From: Atopomonas hussainii
Lineage (GTDB): Bacteria; Pseudomonadota; Gammaproteobacteria; Pseudomonadales; Pseudomonadaceae
DNA length: 64,000 nt
Assembly (NCBI RefSeq): GCF_900109735.1
Contig: NZ_FOAS01000014.1
Location: 62,001 to 126,000, forward strand
Reading direction: 5' to 3'
The notes beneath the pieces were generated by a model. It searched no databases. It had not been told where the DNA came from and saw only the letters and a program-made list of their open reading frames with translations. Shown one piece after another: positions 31,753 to 41,075 of this stretch. A program made the position numbers and the translations under genes. Position 1 is the stretch's first letter. Each line of letters begins with the position of its first letter.

Positions 31753-33864
31753 TTGCGCCAAGGATTGCGACCACTTTGCGCAGCCTTATGGCTTTGCGCA
31801 GGCAGCTCAGCAGTAACTTCCCTGCCAATCGGCGCAGAGGACCTGTTCACTAATAGCAGTGAAGTGCCTGAAGTCCTCACCGCCACCCGCCTACGGCAAC
31901 CCTCCACTGAAGTACCCGGCAGCGTCACAGTGCTAGACCGCGAGTTGATCCGCGCCTCTGGGGCACGCTCTATTCCCGAGCTTTTGCGCTTAGTGCCCGG
32001 CATGAAAGTGGGCTATCGCAACGGCAATCAGGTCAACGTTAATTATCACGGCACTAGCATTACTGAAGCACGGCGCATGCAAGTACTGGTCGATGGCCGC
32101 TCGGTGTACCGTCCGGGGCTTGCCAGTGTTGATTGGGTAGATATTCCACTGGCGATCGAAGATATCGAGCGCATTGAGGTATTCCGCGGCCCCAATACCG
32201 TCACTTACGGCGCCAACGCGCTGCAAGCCGTGGTCAATGTCATCACCCGCAACCCACAAGACAGCCTCGGCACACGCAGTAAAGTCACCGTCGGTGAGCG
32301 CGGCGTGCGTGAGTTTTACGGCTCGCATGGCTTTACCGCCGGCAACGCCAGTCTGCGTTTAAGCTTGGGTAGTCGCCAGTTCGATGGTTTCGATGAACTC
32401 GCCGACGGCAGCAATTACCACAATGGCAGCCACGCCGAATATTTCACCTTAAGTGCCCTGCATAACCTTGTCGGCGAGCAAACACTGGAATGGCAAGTGG
32501 GCGCCAAACAAGGTGAAAACGAGCGCCCTACGGAAGACTTTGGCCTGAGCGACCCAGATGTCGAAGCCGAAGACTACTTTGGTCTGATGCGCTGGAAAGG
32601 CGCGGTTTCAACCAGCCATGAGCTGCAGGTACAGGGGTATATCCAACAGCAAAACCGCAGCCAAGATTGGCATACACGGGTGCCGATTCCGTTGTTTGAT
32701 CCGTCGCTGGGTAAGCTCTATCAATTAAATCCCCAGCTTGCGAATGCAACCGTTAAAAACCCATTTGCTGTTGTCGGCACTACGCCTGAAGAGACTGCAC
32801 TGCTAACTGCGTTTCAAATGACGGTGGTAAACAACAACTGCATGACTTCATGCAACGAAAGCACCGGCACTACCCAAGCGCGCACCCACGAACGCCGCAC
32901 CGATATAGAGCTGCAAGACACCTGGCGCCCCTTTGATAACTTCTCGCTGGTCAGCGGCTTAGGCGCGCGGCATGATCGCGCTGATTCGCAGACTTTTTTA
33001 GGCGGCACCGTCAGCAACGACAGTTGGCGAGCCTTCAGCAACGCGGAATGGCGCTTTGCACCGAATTGGCTGCTCAACGCTGGTGGCATGTTTGAGCATG
33101 ACGAACTGTCGGGCAGCAACTTCTCTCCACGCATCGCATTGAACTGGCTATTCGTACCCGAGCAAAGCCTGCGCGCGGTTTATTCCGAAGCCGTACGCCG
33201 CCCCGACATGTTTGAGCAAAACGCGGTGTGGTCTTATCAGGGCCGCAATATGTCGCCGCTGATTAGCGGCAGCAGTACCGCCAGCTATTACCAAGTCGCG
33301 CGCGCGCCGGGCGACCTTGAGCCTGAGCACATTCATGCCAGCGAATTAGGCTGGAACGCCTACTGGAGCACCTGGCAGCTCTCCAGCGACATTCGTCTGT
33401 TTTATGAAGAGTTGCACAAACAGATCAGCGAACCGCTGCGCCTAGACAACTTCAACCCCAGCAATGCTAACCAGTCGCGCTTCCATGGCGCCGAAGGGCA
33501 ATTAGACTGGCAAGCCAGCCCGCGTGACCGACTGCGCCTGACCTATGCGTATGTCGATAACACCGCGAGCGATAAAATTGATCGACGCCTCACCGCCCGC
33601 CATAGCGGTAGCGCCGGCTGGATGCACGAATGGAATCATGATTGGCACACCAGTGTGTTTTATTACGGCGCCGACCAGCTCAACGAATACCCCTTTGCCC
33701 GCACGGATTGGCGCTTGGCCAAGCGCTTTCAGCTGGCTCATGAGCAACGTCTCGAAATCGCCTTGATGTGGCAGTTACGTCTTGATGACGAGCCGCTTAC
33801 TTGGGCCGAAAACAATCAGCGAAGCCGCTCGCAGTGGCTGCTAAGCGCCGAGCTGGACTTCTAA
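31753..33864 (+). CDS. TonB-dependent receptor, first gene of a sensor-kinase operon
   Basis: A ~703-residue receptor. I chose TTG 31753 because AAGGAG lies 6 bases upstream and a signal peptide follows (RQGLRPLCAALWLCAGSSAVTSL); GTG 31723 is the alternative. The plug spans ~35-165 (EVLTATRLRQPSTEVPGSVTVLDREL, SIPELLRLVPGMKVG, VLVDGRSVYRPGL, IERIEVFRGPNTVTYGANALQAVVNVITR). The barrel carries TFSNAEWRFAPNW-type strands and ends in SAELDF with the terminal Phe typical of outer-membrane proteins. A short Cys-x3-Cys (NNCMTSCNES) lies in an extracellular loop. It is followed within 3 bases by a periplasmic protein, then a hybrid kinase. The ligand is unknown. Confidence 0.92.
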   Translation: MRQGLRPLCAALWLCAGSSAVTSLPIGAEDLFTNSSEVPEVLTATRLRQPSTEVPGSVTVLDRELIRASGARSIPELLRLVPGMKVGYRNGNQVNVNYHGTSITEARRMQVLVDGRSVYRPGLASVDWVDIPLAIEDIERIEVFRGPNTVTYGANALQAVVNVITRNPQDSLGTRSKVTVGERGVREFYGSHGFTAGNASLRLSLGSRQFDGFDELADGSNYHNGSHAEYFTLSALHNLVGEQTLEWQVGAKQGENERPTEDFGLSDPDVEAEDYFGLMRWKGAVSTSHELQVQGYIQQQNRSQDWHTRVPIPLFDPSLGKLYQLNPQLANATVKNPFAVVGTTPEETALLTAFQMTVVNNNCMTSCNESTGTTQARTHERRTDIELQDTWRPFDNFSLVSGLGARHDRADSQTFLGGTVSNDSWRAFSNAEWRFAPNWLLNAGGMFEHDELSGSNFSPRIALNWLFVPEQSLRAVYSEAVRRPDMFEQNAVWSYQGRNMSPLISGSSTASYYQVARAPGDLEPEHIHASELGWNAYWSTWQLSSDIRLFYEELHKQISEPLRLDNFNPSNANQSRFHGAEGQLDWQASPRDRLRLTYAYVDNTASDKIDRRLTARHSGSAGWMHEWNHDWHTSVFYYGADQLNEYPFARTDWRLAKRFQLAHEQRLEIALMWQLRLDDEPLTWAENNQRSRSQWLLSAELDF

Positions 33865-33867
33865 AGC

Positions 33868-34770
33868 ATGCGGCGCACATGGATGTGGCAAACCTTCTGC
33901 AAACTGCTACTCGGCATGAGTCTGCTGGGCGGCGCCGCTATGTTGCAGGCAGCTTCTTTATGGGTGTTGGCCGAGCACGACACTGCCGCCGTACAAAGCT
34001 TCCAACACACCCTGCAAGCACAACGCCGACAAGACACCGTCAGCCTAGTGACCTTAAACCAAGCGGCAGCCACGCCTTCGCCGCAAGGTACGTGGATCTT
34101 ACTCGGCGATAAGGCTCTCACCTGGCACCTGCAACACAATGCCAGCGCCCCGGCTTTAGCTTTGCTAATTAGCCAGCAACAAACTCAACACCTGAACATT
34201 CCAGCCAATCTGCCGCTGACTTTACTCTGGCGCGAGGCACCGGCCAGCCGGCAACTCAAGCTGGGGCAGCTATTAATGCCGCTGCATAGCCGTGTAGGGG
34301 TACTGTTCAGCGCCGCGAGCCAGCAGCAATTGAGGGCACTGGAGCAAACCGCGCAGCAGCGGCAGATCAAACTGGTCAGCAAATCATGGGATGGCACCTT
34401 CCCCTCTAGCCAAGTGCAGCGGGTTCTTGAAGACAGTCAGTGGCTATTGGCCCTCGATGACCCCAGCCTCTTCAACCCGACCACCATCAAACCCCTGTTG
34501 CTCGGTGCGTACCGGCAAAAGCGCGTGTTAATTGGCCCCAACGCTGGCTATGTACAGGCTGGCAGCTTAGCCAGCACTTATAGCGATCAGCAGGACTGGC
34601 TCAAGCAGCTCAACGAACTGCTCGACATGCCGGCCAAGCAACGGCCGCGCAGCGCCTTTGCGCGCTATTTCAAAGTCATGCTTAACCAGCAGGTTGCTCA
34701 CTCGTTGGGCTTAACCAATGCTGACGCCGCGCAATTAGCCGAGCAGTTGCGCCAAGGAGAACAGCCATGA
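33868..34770 (+). CDS. Periplasmic binding-protein-like component
   Basis: A 300-residue exported protein. The signal peptide (~residues 1-28, [17 protein letters not shown]) is followed by a two-lobe alpha/beta pattern of the ABC_sub_bind/BMP type: [93 protein letters not shown]. There is no lipobox and no ABC transporter nearby. Wedged between a TonB receptor and a sensor kinase (ATGA overlap with the latter), it is more likely to present a ligand to the kinase than to feed transport. That role is inferred from position only. Confidence 0.8.
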   Translation: MRRTWMWQTFCKLLLGMSLLGGAAMLQAASLWVLAEHDTAAVQSFQHTLQAQRRQDTVSLVTLNQAAATPSPQGTWILLGDKALTWHLQHNASAPALALLISQQQTQHLNIPANLPLTLLWREAPASRQLKLGQLLMPLHSRVGVLFSAASQQQLRALEQTAQQRQIKLVSKSWDGTFPSSQVQRVLEDSQWLLALDDPSLFNPTTIKPLLLGAYRQKRVLIGPNAGYVQAGSLASTYSDQQDWLKQLNELLDMPAKQRPRSAFARYFKVMLNQQVAHSLGLTNADAAQLAEQLRQGEQP

Positions 34771-36707
34771 AGCTCAAACACAGCTGGGACATCCGTACCC
34801 GCACGCTGTTTATTAGCCTTGGCCCGGCCGTATTGCTGACGATTTTATTAACCGGCTTTTTTATGCAGCAGCGTTTGAGCGATTTACGTATTGAGCTTGA
34901 GCGCAACGGGCAAATGATTGCCGAGCAACTGGCACCCGCCGTCGAATACGCGGTGATTTCCGGCAACCTCACCGCGGTGGAAGGCCTGTTAGAAGCCACC
35001 CTCGAGACCACCCAAGTCCGCTTTATTGAGATCCGCAACGCCAGCAATCAGATGCTGGCCTTCCATGCCTCTAGCCAATACGACCAGCATAGCCGCGACG
35101 TGGCGGTGTTCTCCGCGCCGATCCGCTCTCAGCAGGTCAGCGTCGATAGCGAGCTGTTCGATGTACCCAGCCGCCCACAAACCAACTATGGCGCAACCAT
35201 TGGCAAGGTGATGGTCGGGGTTTCCAACGATGCCTACTTAGTGCGCCAGCGTGACATTCTGCTGAGGGCCGGCGCGCTGATGCTGTTTGCCTTAAGCCTG
35301 ACCTACGTGGTTGCGCGGCGCTTGGCTGCCAGCTTGTCGAAACCCCTCACGCAGATGGGCAGCAGCCTACAAGCCCTCAATGACGGCCAATACGATCAAC
35401 GCCTACCGCGCTTTGACGAAGGCGAAATCGGCCAAGTCGCCGAACACATCAACACCCTGACACAAACCTTGACGCACAGCCGAGCCCAGCAAGAGCAAGC
35501 CATTGCTGAGCTGGTGCGCGCGCGCGAAGACGCCGAAGCCGCCAACCAAGCGAAAAGCGAATTTCTCGCCATGATGAGCCACGAGCTGCGCACCCCCATG
35601 AACGGCGTACTGGGTATGCTGCAGCTGCTCGAAACCACCGAACAAACCCACGAGCAAAGCGAATACACCTCGGTTGCGACTGAGTCCACCGAGCACTTGC
35701 TCAAAGTCATCAACGACATTCTCGACTTCTCCCGTATCGAGCGTGGTGCGCTGGAAATTGAGCGCATTCCTTTTGACTTGCACGACTTAGTGCATAACGC
35801 CGTACAGGTTTTTCAGCACAGCGCCGCGCAGCGCAACTTAGCCTTAGAGCTGGATTACGCCACCGAGCTAGACGCCCTAGAAGTTCGCGGCGACCCCACG
35901 CGCCTACGGCAAATCTTAGTGAACCTGATTGGCAACGCACTGAAGTTCACCGAGCAAGGTGGGGTGTATTTGACGGTGAAAGGCCAGCGTCTGGATGAAA
36001 ATATCCTCTGGCTCAGCTGTGAAGTGCGCGACACCGGCATCGGTATCTCCGCCGACAACCTCAGCCGCATGTTCGATGCCTTTCAGCAAGCGGACACCTC
36101 CACTTCGCGGCGTTATGGCGGCACCGGGCTTGGTCTAGCCATCGCCCGCACCTTAGCGGAGCACATGGGCGGCAGCTTGCAAGCGCACAGCCAAGAAGGC
36201 GCAGGTTCAGTGTTTATTTTGGAAATCCCCCTGCCCTTTAACAGCAAAAAGCCCGCGCAAAAAGCCGCCAGCCGCGCGCTCAGCGACGAAGGCCAAGGGC
36301 AGCGTATATTGCTGGTTGAAGACAACCCCGTTAACCAAACCGTCATTGAGGCCATGTTACGGTCGCTGGGTTACGCGGTTACCTTGGTGGATGACGGCAG
36401 CCAAGCGGTACAACGTGCGCAAGAGCAGCACTTTGACCTGATCTTGATGGACTGCCGCCTTCCCTTAATGGATGGCTATGAAGCAACCCGACGCATTCGC
36501 CAGCTGGCCAACCCCATGGCACAGTGCCCAATCATTGCCCTGACCGCCAATGCGCTGCAGGGTGACCGTGAAGAATGTTTAGCCGCCGGTATGGACGACT
36601 ACATGGCCAAGCCCTTCAAACGCGCCGACCTGCAAGAATTGATCGCTCACTGGCTTAAAACCCGACCGATGGCCGGTGGCGGTAGCACGACAAAAAATGA
36701 ATCCTGA
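34767..36707 (+). CDS. Hybrid sensor histidine kinase (PA1611-like by position)
   Basis: A 646-residue BarA-type kinase. Layout: membrane helix ~13-34 ([20 protein letters not shown]), periplasmic sensor ~35-165, helix ~167-188, HAMP ~188-240, a coiled linker, HisKA with H272 in [12 protein letters not shown], HATPase ([30 protein letters not shown]) and a C-terminal receiver with D562 in [13 protein letters not shown] and the Lys in [10 protein letters not shown]. No Hpt domain, so a separate Hpt protein is needed. In P. aeruginosa the kinase next to fabA is PA1611, which works through HptB and with RetS; equivalence here is inferred from order. Overlaps the upstream gene by ATGA. Confidence 0.93.
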   Translation: MKLKHSWDIRTRTLFISLGPAVLLTILLTGFFMQQRLSDLRIELERNGQMIAEQLAPAVEYAVISGNLTAVEGLLEATLETTQVRFIEIRNASNQMLAFHASSQYDQHSRDVAVFSAPIRSQQVSVDSELFDVPSRPQTNYGATIGKVMVGVSNDAYLVRQRDILLRAGALMLFALSLTYVVARRLAASLSKPLTQMGSSLQALNDGQYDQRLPRFDEGEIGQVAEHINTLTQTLTHSRAQQEQAIAELVRAREDAEAANQAKSEFLAMMSHELRTPMNGVLGMLQLLETTEQTHEQSEYTSVATESTEHLLKVINDILDFSRIERGALEIERIPFDLHDLVHNAVQVFQHSAAQRNLALELDYATELDALEVRGDPTRLRQILVNLIGNALKFTEQGGVYLTVKGQRLDENILWLSCEVRDTGIGISADNLSRMFDAFQQADTSTSRRYGGTGLGLAIARTLAEHMGGSLQAHSQEGAGSVFILEIPLPFNSKKPAQKAASRALSDEGQGQRILLVEDNPVNQTVIEAMLRSLGYAVTLVDDGSQAVQRAQEQHFDLILMDCRLPLMDGYEATRRIRQLANPMAQCPIIALTANALQGDREECLAAGMDDYMAKPFKRADLQELIAHWLKTRPMAGGGSTTKNES

Positions 36708-36822
36708 TTCAGTTTACTGTGACTCGCTCTAGCCACCTGCTGTCTATGACAAGATCACAGCCCCAACGCTCAGGGGTTTGGACTTACGCGCACCCTGCCA
36801 CAGGGACCACCAAGGAGCTTTT

Positions 36823-37338
36823 ATGAGCAAACAAGCGGCCTATACCCGGGAAGAACTTTTAAGCTGCAGCCGCGGCGAACTGTTTGGCCCAGGTAATGCC
36901 CAGCTGCCGGCACCCAACATGCTAATGATGGACCGCATCACTCACATCAGCGAAACCGGCGGCAAATACGGCAAAGGCGAAGTGGTCGCCGAGCTGGATA
37001 TCACCCCTGATTTGTGGTTCTTCGGTTGTCACTTCGAAGGCGACCCTGTAATGCCGGGCTGCTTAGGCCTAGATGCGATGTGGCAACTGGTGGGCTTTCA
37101 CTTAGGCTGGCTGGGCCACCCCGGTCGTGGTCGTGCGTTGGGCTCTGGCGAGGTTAAGTTCTTCGGCCAAGTACTGCCCAGCGCGAAAAAAGTCACCTAC
37201 ACCCTGCATATTAAGCGCGTGATCAACCGCACCCTGATCATGGCGATTGCCGATGGCAGCGTAGCGGTTGATGGCCGCGAAATTTACAGTGCTGAAGGCC
37301 TGCGCGTAGGCCTGTTTACTTCTACCGACAATTTCTAA
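36823..37338 (+). CDS. fabA: 3-hydroxydecanoyl-ACP dehydratase/isomerase
   Basis: A 171-residue bifunctional enzyme that starts unsaturated fatty acid synthesis: it dehydrates 3-hydroxydecanoyl-ACP and isomerises trans-2 to cis-3-decenoyl-ACP. The catalytic pair H70 ([12 protein letters not shown]) and D84 (CLGLDAMWQ) fall at the E. coli numbers. The ATG at 36823 has AAGGAG upstream; a longer frame lacks homology. It forms an operon with fabB (10 bases). I could not identify a DesT or FabR operator in the 115-base upstream gap. Confidence 0.98.
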   Translation: MSKQAAYTREELLSCSRGELFGPGNAQLPAPNMLMMDRITHISETGGKYGKGEVVAELDITPDLWFFGCHFEGDPVMPGCLGLDAMWQLVGFHLGWLGHPGRGRALGSGEVKFFGQVLPSAKKVTYTLHIKRVINRTLIMAIADGSVAVDGREIYSAEGLRVGLFTSTDNF

Positions 37339-37348
37339 GGAGCCCGAC

Positions 37349-38566
37349 ATGCGTCGTGTCGTGATTACCGGTCTAGGCATTGTTTCGTGTCTGGGTAACG
37401 ACAAAGCCACGGTCAGCAGCAATCTGCGCCAAGGCAAAAGCGGCATTCGTGCCAACCCCAGCTACGCCGAAATGGGCCTGCGTAGCCAAGTCTCTGGCAG
37501 CGTCGAGATCAATCTGGAAGAACTGATCGACCGCAAAGTGAAGCGCTTTATGGGCGATGCCGCTGCCTATGCCTATCTGGCCATGCAGCAAGCTATCGAA
37601 GACGCCAAGCTGTCTGAAGAGCAAGTCTCTAACGTACGCACGGGCTTAGTCGCTGGCTCCGGTGGCGCCTCCACCTTCAACCAAATGGAAGCGGTCGACA
37701 CCCTGCGCGAGAAAGGCGTTAAGCGCGTTGGCCCCTACCGCGTGCCGCGCACCATGGGCAGCACAGTGTCGGCTTGTTTGGCCACACCGTTCCAGATCAA
37801 AGGCGTGAACTATTCGATTTCCTCGGCTTGTGCCACCAGTGCGCACTGTATTGGTCATGCGATGGAGCTGATCCAGCTCGGCAAGCAAGACATCGTGTTT
37901 GCTGGCGGCGGTGAAGAAGAACACTGGAGCCAGTCGTTCATGTTCGACGCCATGGGCGCGCTGTCGAGCAGCTATAACGACACCCCCGAGAAAGCCTCCC
38001 GCGCTTATGACGCTAACCGCGACGGTTTTGTTATCGCCGGTGGCGGCGGCATCGTGGTGGTGGAAGAACTGGAGCACGCACTCAAGCGTGGCGCACCGAT
38101 TTATGCCGAAATCATCGGCTACGGCGCCACCAGCGATGGCTACGACATGGTAGCCCCGAGTGGCGAAGGCGCGATTCGCTGCATGCAGCAAGCGCTGGCC
38201 ATGACCGACGGCAAGATCGACTACCTGAACACTCATGGCACCTCAACGCCAGTGGGCGATGTGGCCGAGCTGAAAGCCATTCGCGCTGTGTTTGCTGAGC
38301 AAGCGCCGCTGATTAGCTCGACCAAGAGCTTGTCCGGCCACTCCCTCGGCGCTGCCGGCGTACATGAGGCCATCTACAGCTTGCTGATGATGCAGGGCGA
38401 CTATCTGACCGCCTCGGCCAACGTCGAAACCTTGGACGAGCAAGCCGAAGGTCTGCCGATTCTGCGCGAAACGTTGGAAAACCATCGTATCGATACGGTG
38501 ATGTCCAACAGCTTCGGCTTCGGCGGCACTAACGCCACGCTGATTCTGCGTCGTTACAACGGCTAA
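37349..38566 (+). CDS. fabB: 3-oxoacyl-ACP synthase I
   Basis: A 405-residue KAS I condensing enzyme that elongates cis-3-decenoyl-ACP and other acyl chains. Catalytic Cys161 lies in [15 protein letters not shown]; the two His are in [11 protein letters not shown] and [15 protein letters not shown]; the C-terminal glycine-rich loop is [16 protein letters not shown] precedes the ATG. Pairs with fabA as in Pseudomonas. A terminator follows at 38598. Confidence 0.98.
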   Translation: MRRVVITGLGIVSCLGNDKATVSSNLRQGKSGIRANPSYAEMGLRSQVSGSVEINLEELIDRKVKRFMGDAAAYAYLAMQQAIEDAKLSEEQVSNVRTGLVAGSGGASTFNQMEAVDTLREKGVKRVGPYRVPRTMGSTVSACLATPFQIKGVNYSISSACATSAHCIGHAMELIQLGKQDIVFAGGGEEEHWSQSFMFDAMGALSSSYNDTPEKASRAYDANRDGFVIAGGGGIVVVEELEHALKRGAPIYAEIIGYGATSDGYDMVAPSGEGAIRCMQQALAMTDGKIDYLNTHGTSTPVGDVAELKAIRAVFAEQAPLISSTKSLSGHSLGAAGVHEAIYSLLMMQGDYLTASANVETLDEQAEGLPILRETLENHRIDTVMSNSFGFGGTNATLILRRYNG

Positions 38567-38597
38567 TCAATAACGCCTAAAGCGACAAACCTGCTGA

Positions 38598-38637
38598 ACA
38601 ACAGCCATCGTGCGCAAGCCGATGGCTGTTGTGCTTT
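38598..38637 (+). terminator. Terminator of fabAB operon
   Basis: Perfect 13-bp stem ACAACAGCCATCG (38598-38610) / CGATGGCTGTTGT (38620-38632) with a 9-base loop. The T stretch is short (GCTTTC), so termination may be partial. Confidence 0.75.
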
Positions 38638-38682
38638 CTGCGCGGTGTAAACTAGCGCCCCCAGCCTTATTGAGCAGTTCGC

Positions 38683-39117
38683 ATGGCCCGTATCGACCTG
38701 AGTTATCCCGCCGAGTTATTCACCTACACCACCGCCATGCAGGTGCGCATCACCGATATCAATGCCGCCAACCACTTGGCCAACGACGCCATGATCAGCA
38801 TGCTCAGCGAAGCACGAGCGCGCTATTTATTCGCCCTCGGCGTAGATGAAGCGCCGCACAATAGCGTGGGCATCATAGTCACCGATCTTGCCACCACTTA
38901 TAAGGCCGAGGCTTACGCGCGGGACACCCTTGAGTTCGCCCTCGGCATGACCGACTTCAATGCCTACGGCGGCGACGTCATCTTCAAAGTCACCCGCCCT
39001 AGCGATCAGCGCCTGATCGCCGTGGCTAAATCGGGCTTTGTATTTTTCGACTATGCGGGCAAAAAAGTTGCGCCCATTCCGCAGGACTTCAAACACATGC
39101 TCGGTGCAAAGGACTAA
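38683..39117 (+). CDS. 4HBT-family thioesterase
   Basis: A 144-residue single hot-dog-fold protein of the 4-hydroxybenzoyl-CoA thioesterase family. The signature region reads MQVRITDINAANHLANDAMISMLSEAR, where many members have a V-R-F/Y-x-D-x-D pattern, here T-D-I-N, keeping the Asp and the Asn-His. GIIVTDLATTYKAEAYARDTLEF and KSGFVFFDYAGKKVAPIP complete it. It probably hydrolyses acyl-CoA; the substrate is unknown. It stands alone after fabAB. Confidence 0.85.
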   Translation: MARIDLSYPAELFTYTTAMQVRITDINAANHLANDAMISMLSEARARYLFALGVDEAPHNSVGIIVTDLATTYKAEAYARDTLEFALGMTDFNAYGGDVIFKVTRPSDQRLIAVAKSGFVFFDYAGKKVAPIPQDFKHMLGAKD

Positions 39118-39384
39118 CCAATCGCGCTAAGCCGTCTATCTATGCCGGCCTATCTCTGTCTCTAGCTCTGCGCCTAGCGGCTGCTGACTAACACCCGCTA
39201 GGCCGGCCTGCTGCTTTATCGCGCATCACTGCGCACCGCAGTAACCCTGCGCACCAAAGCAGCTCTGCCCGCGCACCAAGATCACGCAGGCATAGGTTGC
39301 GCACGCACCGCCAGCGCGCACCATTGCGGCGCACAACGCTCACCGCCGCCTAGCAAAGCCACTAAATACAAGCCGCCACACATC
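39118..39384 (+). promoter_or_regulatory. Upstream region of nasA with repeated GCGCACC heptamers
   Basis: No gene is seen. GCGCACC occurs exactly at 39231, 39249, 39271 and 39316, with near copies ACGCACC (39303) and GCGCACA (39329). CGCACC-N5-GGCGCA at 39317-39333 resembles an NtrC dyad (TGCACY-N5-GGTGCA) and lies ~52 bp before the sigma54 promoter. The remainder is GC-rich with no further signal. Confidence 0.45.
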
Positions 39385-39401
39385 TTGGCACGCCATCTGC
39401 T
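39385..39401 (+). promoter_or_regulatory. Sigma54 promoter of nasA
   Basis: TTGGCACGCCATCTGCT matches the sigma54 consensus (TGGCACG-N4-TTGC) except for C in place of the first T of the -12 element. A closely similar sequence precedes nirB. The expected start is about 12 bases downstream, just before the first leader hairpin. Confidence 0.8.
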
Positions 39402-39413
39402 TTATTCAGGGCA

Positions 39414-39521
39414 GTGACCAATGGCGGTCATAGGCAACAGGACACAGGCGTCCCCGCAATCGCACCAACCAGACAAGGCTCGGGCTTGACTGGCATGGCG
39501 TGAACGCGCGGACGCTTTTTT
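39414..39521 (+). promoter_or_regulatory. ANTAR-type antitermination leader of nasA
   Basis: Hairpin P1 is GTGACC-AATGGC-GGTCAT (39414-39431). P2 is GGAC-ACAGGC-GTCC (39440-39453). Both have six-base loops with A at position 1 and G at position 4, the ANTAR target pattern. P2's 3' arm overlaps the 5' arm of an intrinsic terminator (GCGTCCCCGC 39448-39457 with GCGCGGACGC 39506-39515, then six T). Inside the terminator is a further stem, CCAG-A-CAAG/CTTG-A-CTGG. Binding of a NasT-type protein would hold P1-P2 and let transcription reach nasA. Mechanism known from nas leaders of Klebsiella and Azotobacter; the protein is not in this window. Confidence 0.8.
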
Positions 39522-39713
39522 GTGCCTGCCGGTTTTATACCGGGCAGATAACGGCTGTGATCCAGACGTCATCTGCATGCCGACCCAATTATCAGTCGGT
39601 GACTCGTTTCACCTTGCAGCCAGCCACAAGCCAGCTGCTGGTCAACGCCCAGACTGACGTAGCAATACCGCCAGTCTGGGCCGACCCTTTATATCGACCA
39701 CTTGAGGTGACGT

Positions 39714-40931
39714 ATGTCCAACAACAGCAGTTTCTGGAAAGCCGGCCACACGCCGACGCTGTTTGCCGCTTTCCTCTACTTCGACCTGGCCTTCATGGTC
39801 TGGTACGTGCTCGGCCCACTGGCCGTGCAAATTGCCGCCACCCTGGAGCTGACTGCCCAGCAGCGCTCAATGATGGTCGCCACACCGATCCTCTGCGGCG
39901 CTGTGCTGCGTTTGGTGTTGGGCTACATGGCCGACCGTATTTCCCCGAAAACCACCGCCATCATTTCGCAGCTGATTGTGATGGGCGCACTGGCCACCGC
40001 ATGGTTCTTTGAAGTGAAGAGCTACGAGCAAGCACTGCTCTTGGGCGTGTTCCTTGGCGTGGCAGGCGCTTCGTTCGCGGTGTCGCTGCCGCTGGCCTCG
40101 CAGTGGTATCCGCCGGAGCACCAAGGCAAAGCCATGGGTATTGCTGGCGCGGGTAACTCTGGCACGGTACTGGCCGCCCTGTTCGCCCCCGGCCTTGCCG
40201 TGGCCTACGGCTGGAACAACGTCTTCGGTCTGGCGCTGATTCCGCTGGCAGTGGTGTTCGTGCTGTTCATCTTTATGGCTAAGAACGCACCGAATCGTCC
40301 GGCTCCGAAAGCCATGAGCGACTATCTGAAAGCCCTCGGCGACAAAGACAGCTGGTGGTTCATGTTCTTCTACAGCATGACCTTCGGCGGCTTCGTCGGC
40401 CTAGCCGGCTCGCTGCCTGCTTACTTCTATGACCAATACGGCCTAGACCCGGTTAAAGCCGGCTTCTACACCGCTGCCTGCGTTATGGGCGGTAGCTTGA
40501 TGCGTCCGCTGGGCGGCGCGCTGGCCGACCGTATCGGCGGTATCCGCACCTTGCTGTTCATGTACATCATCGCCGCTAGCTGTATCGCTATCGTTGGCTT
40601 CAACCTGTCGAGCCAGTACGCCGCTCTGACCCTGTTCATCGTCGCCATGCTGGGTTTGGGCAGTGGCAATGGCGCGGTGTTCCAGCTGGTGCCGCAGCGC
40701 TTCCGCAACGAAATCGGCGTGATGACCGGTTTGGTCGGCATGGCCGGTGGCGTGGGCGGCTTCTGCCTGACCGCCGGCATGGGCGCGATTAAAACCTCCA
40801 CCGGTAACTACCAGCTGGCCCTGTGGTTGTTCGCCAGCTTGGCTCTGGTGGCCTTCGTCGGTTTGTTCAGCGTGAAGCAGCGCTGGCGGACCACTTGGGG
40901 TTCAGCCGCGATGACCAGCGCACGCGTCTAA
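39714..40931 (+). CDS. nasA: Nitrate/nitrite MFS transporter (NarK/NNP family)
   Basis: A 405-residue major facilitator with about 12 membrane helices. Both NNP nitrate signatures are present: GIAGAGNSGTVLAALFAPG in helix 5 and LGSGNGAVFQLVPQRF in helix 11. The Arg residues expected to bind nitrate lie in helices 2 and 8 (e.g. AVLRLVLGYMADR). ATG 39714 follows GAGGTGA. It is separated from its leader terminator by ~190 bases. In P. aeruginosa the assimilatory nitrate transporter occupies the same place ahead of the kinase gene and nirB. Codon use indicates good expression. Confidence 0.94.
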   Translation: MSNNSSFWKAGHTPTLFAAFLYFDLAFMVWYVLGPLAVQIAATLELTAQQRSMMVATPILCGAVLRLVLGYMADRISPKTTAIISQLIVMGALATAWFFEVKSYEQALLLGVFLGVAGASFAVSLPLASQWYPPEHQGKAMGIAGAGNSGTVLAALFAPGLAVAYGWNNVFGLALIPLAVVFVLFIFMAKNAPNRPAPKAMSDYLKALGDKDSWWFMFFYSMTFGGFVGLAGSLPAYFYDQYGLDPVKAGFYTAACVMGGSLMRPLGGALADRIGGIRTLLFMYIIAASCIAIVGFNLSSQYAALTLFIVAMLGLGSGNGAVFQLVPQRFRNEIGVMTGLVGMAGGVGGFCLTAGMGAIKTSTGNYQLALWLFASLALVAFVGLFSVKQRWRTTWGSAAMTSARV

Positions 40932-40997
40932 GCCCCGCACAGCCGGGCAGGACACCCGGCTGCTCCGACTTGATCTGCTGAAGGATTCAGCTCCCGC

Positions 40998-41036
40998 AGC
41001 CCGCACAGCTTGATTTTTCTCTGTGCGGGCTTTTTT
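40998..41036 (+). terminator. Intrinsic terminator of nasA
   Basis: AGCCCGCACAG (40998-41008) / CTGTGCGGGCT (41021-41031) perfect 11-bp stem, then a T6 run. It implies that the downstream kinase gene is read by its own promoter or by read-through. Confidence 0.93.
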
Positions 41037-41075
41037 CTTGCAAGGCATTGTCCTTCTGCCCAACGAGCCGTCGCC

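Noticed and set aside
39500..40012. Plus-strand frame of 170 codons starting in the nasA leader
   Set aside because: It overlaps the start of nasA in another frame and has no conserved features; the leader structure explains the region.
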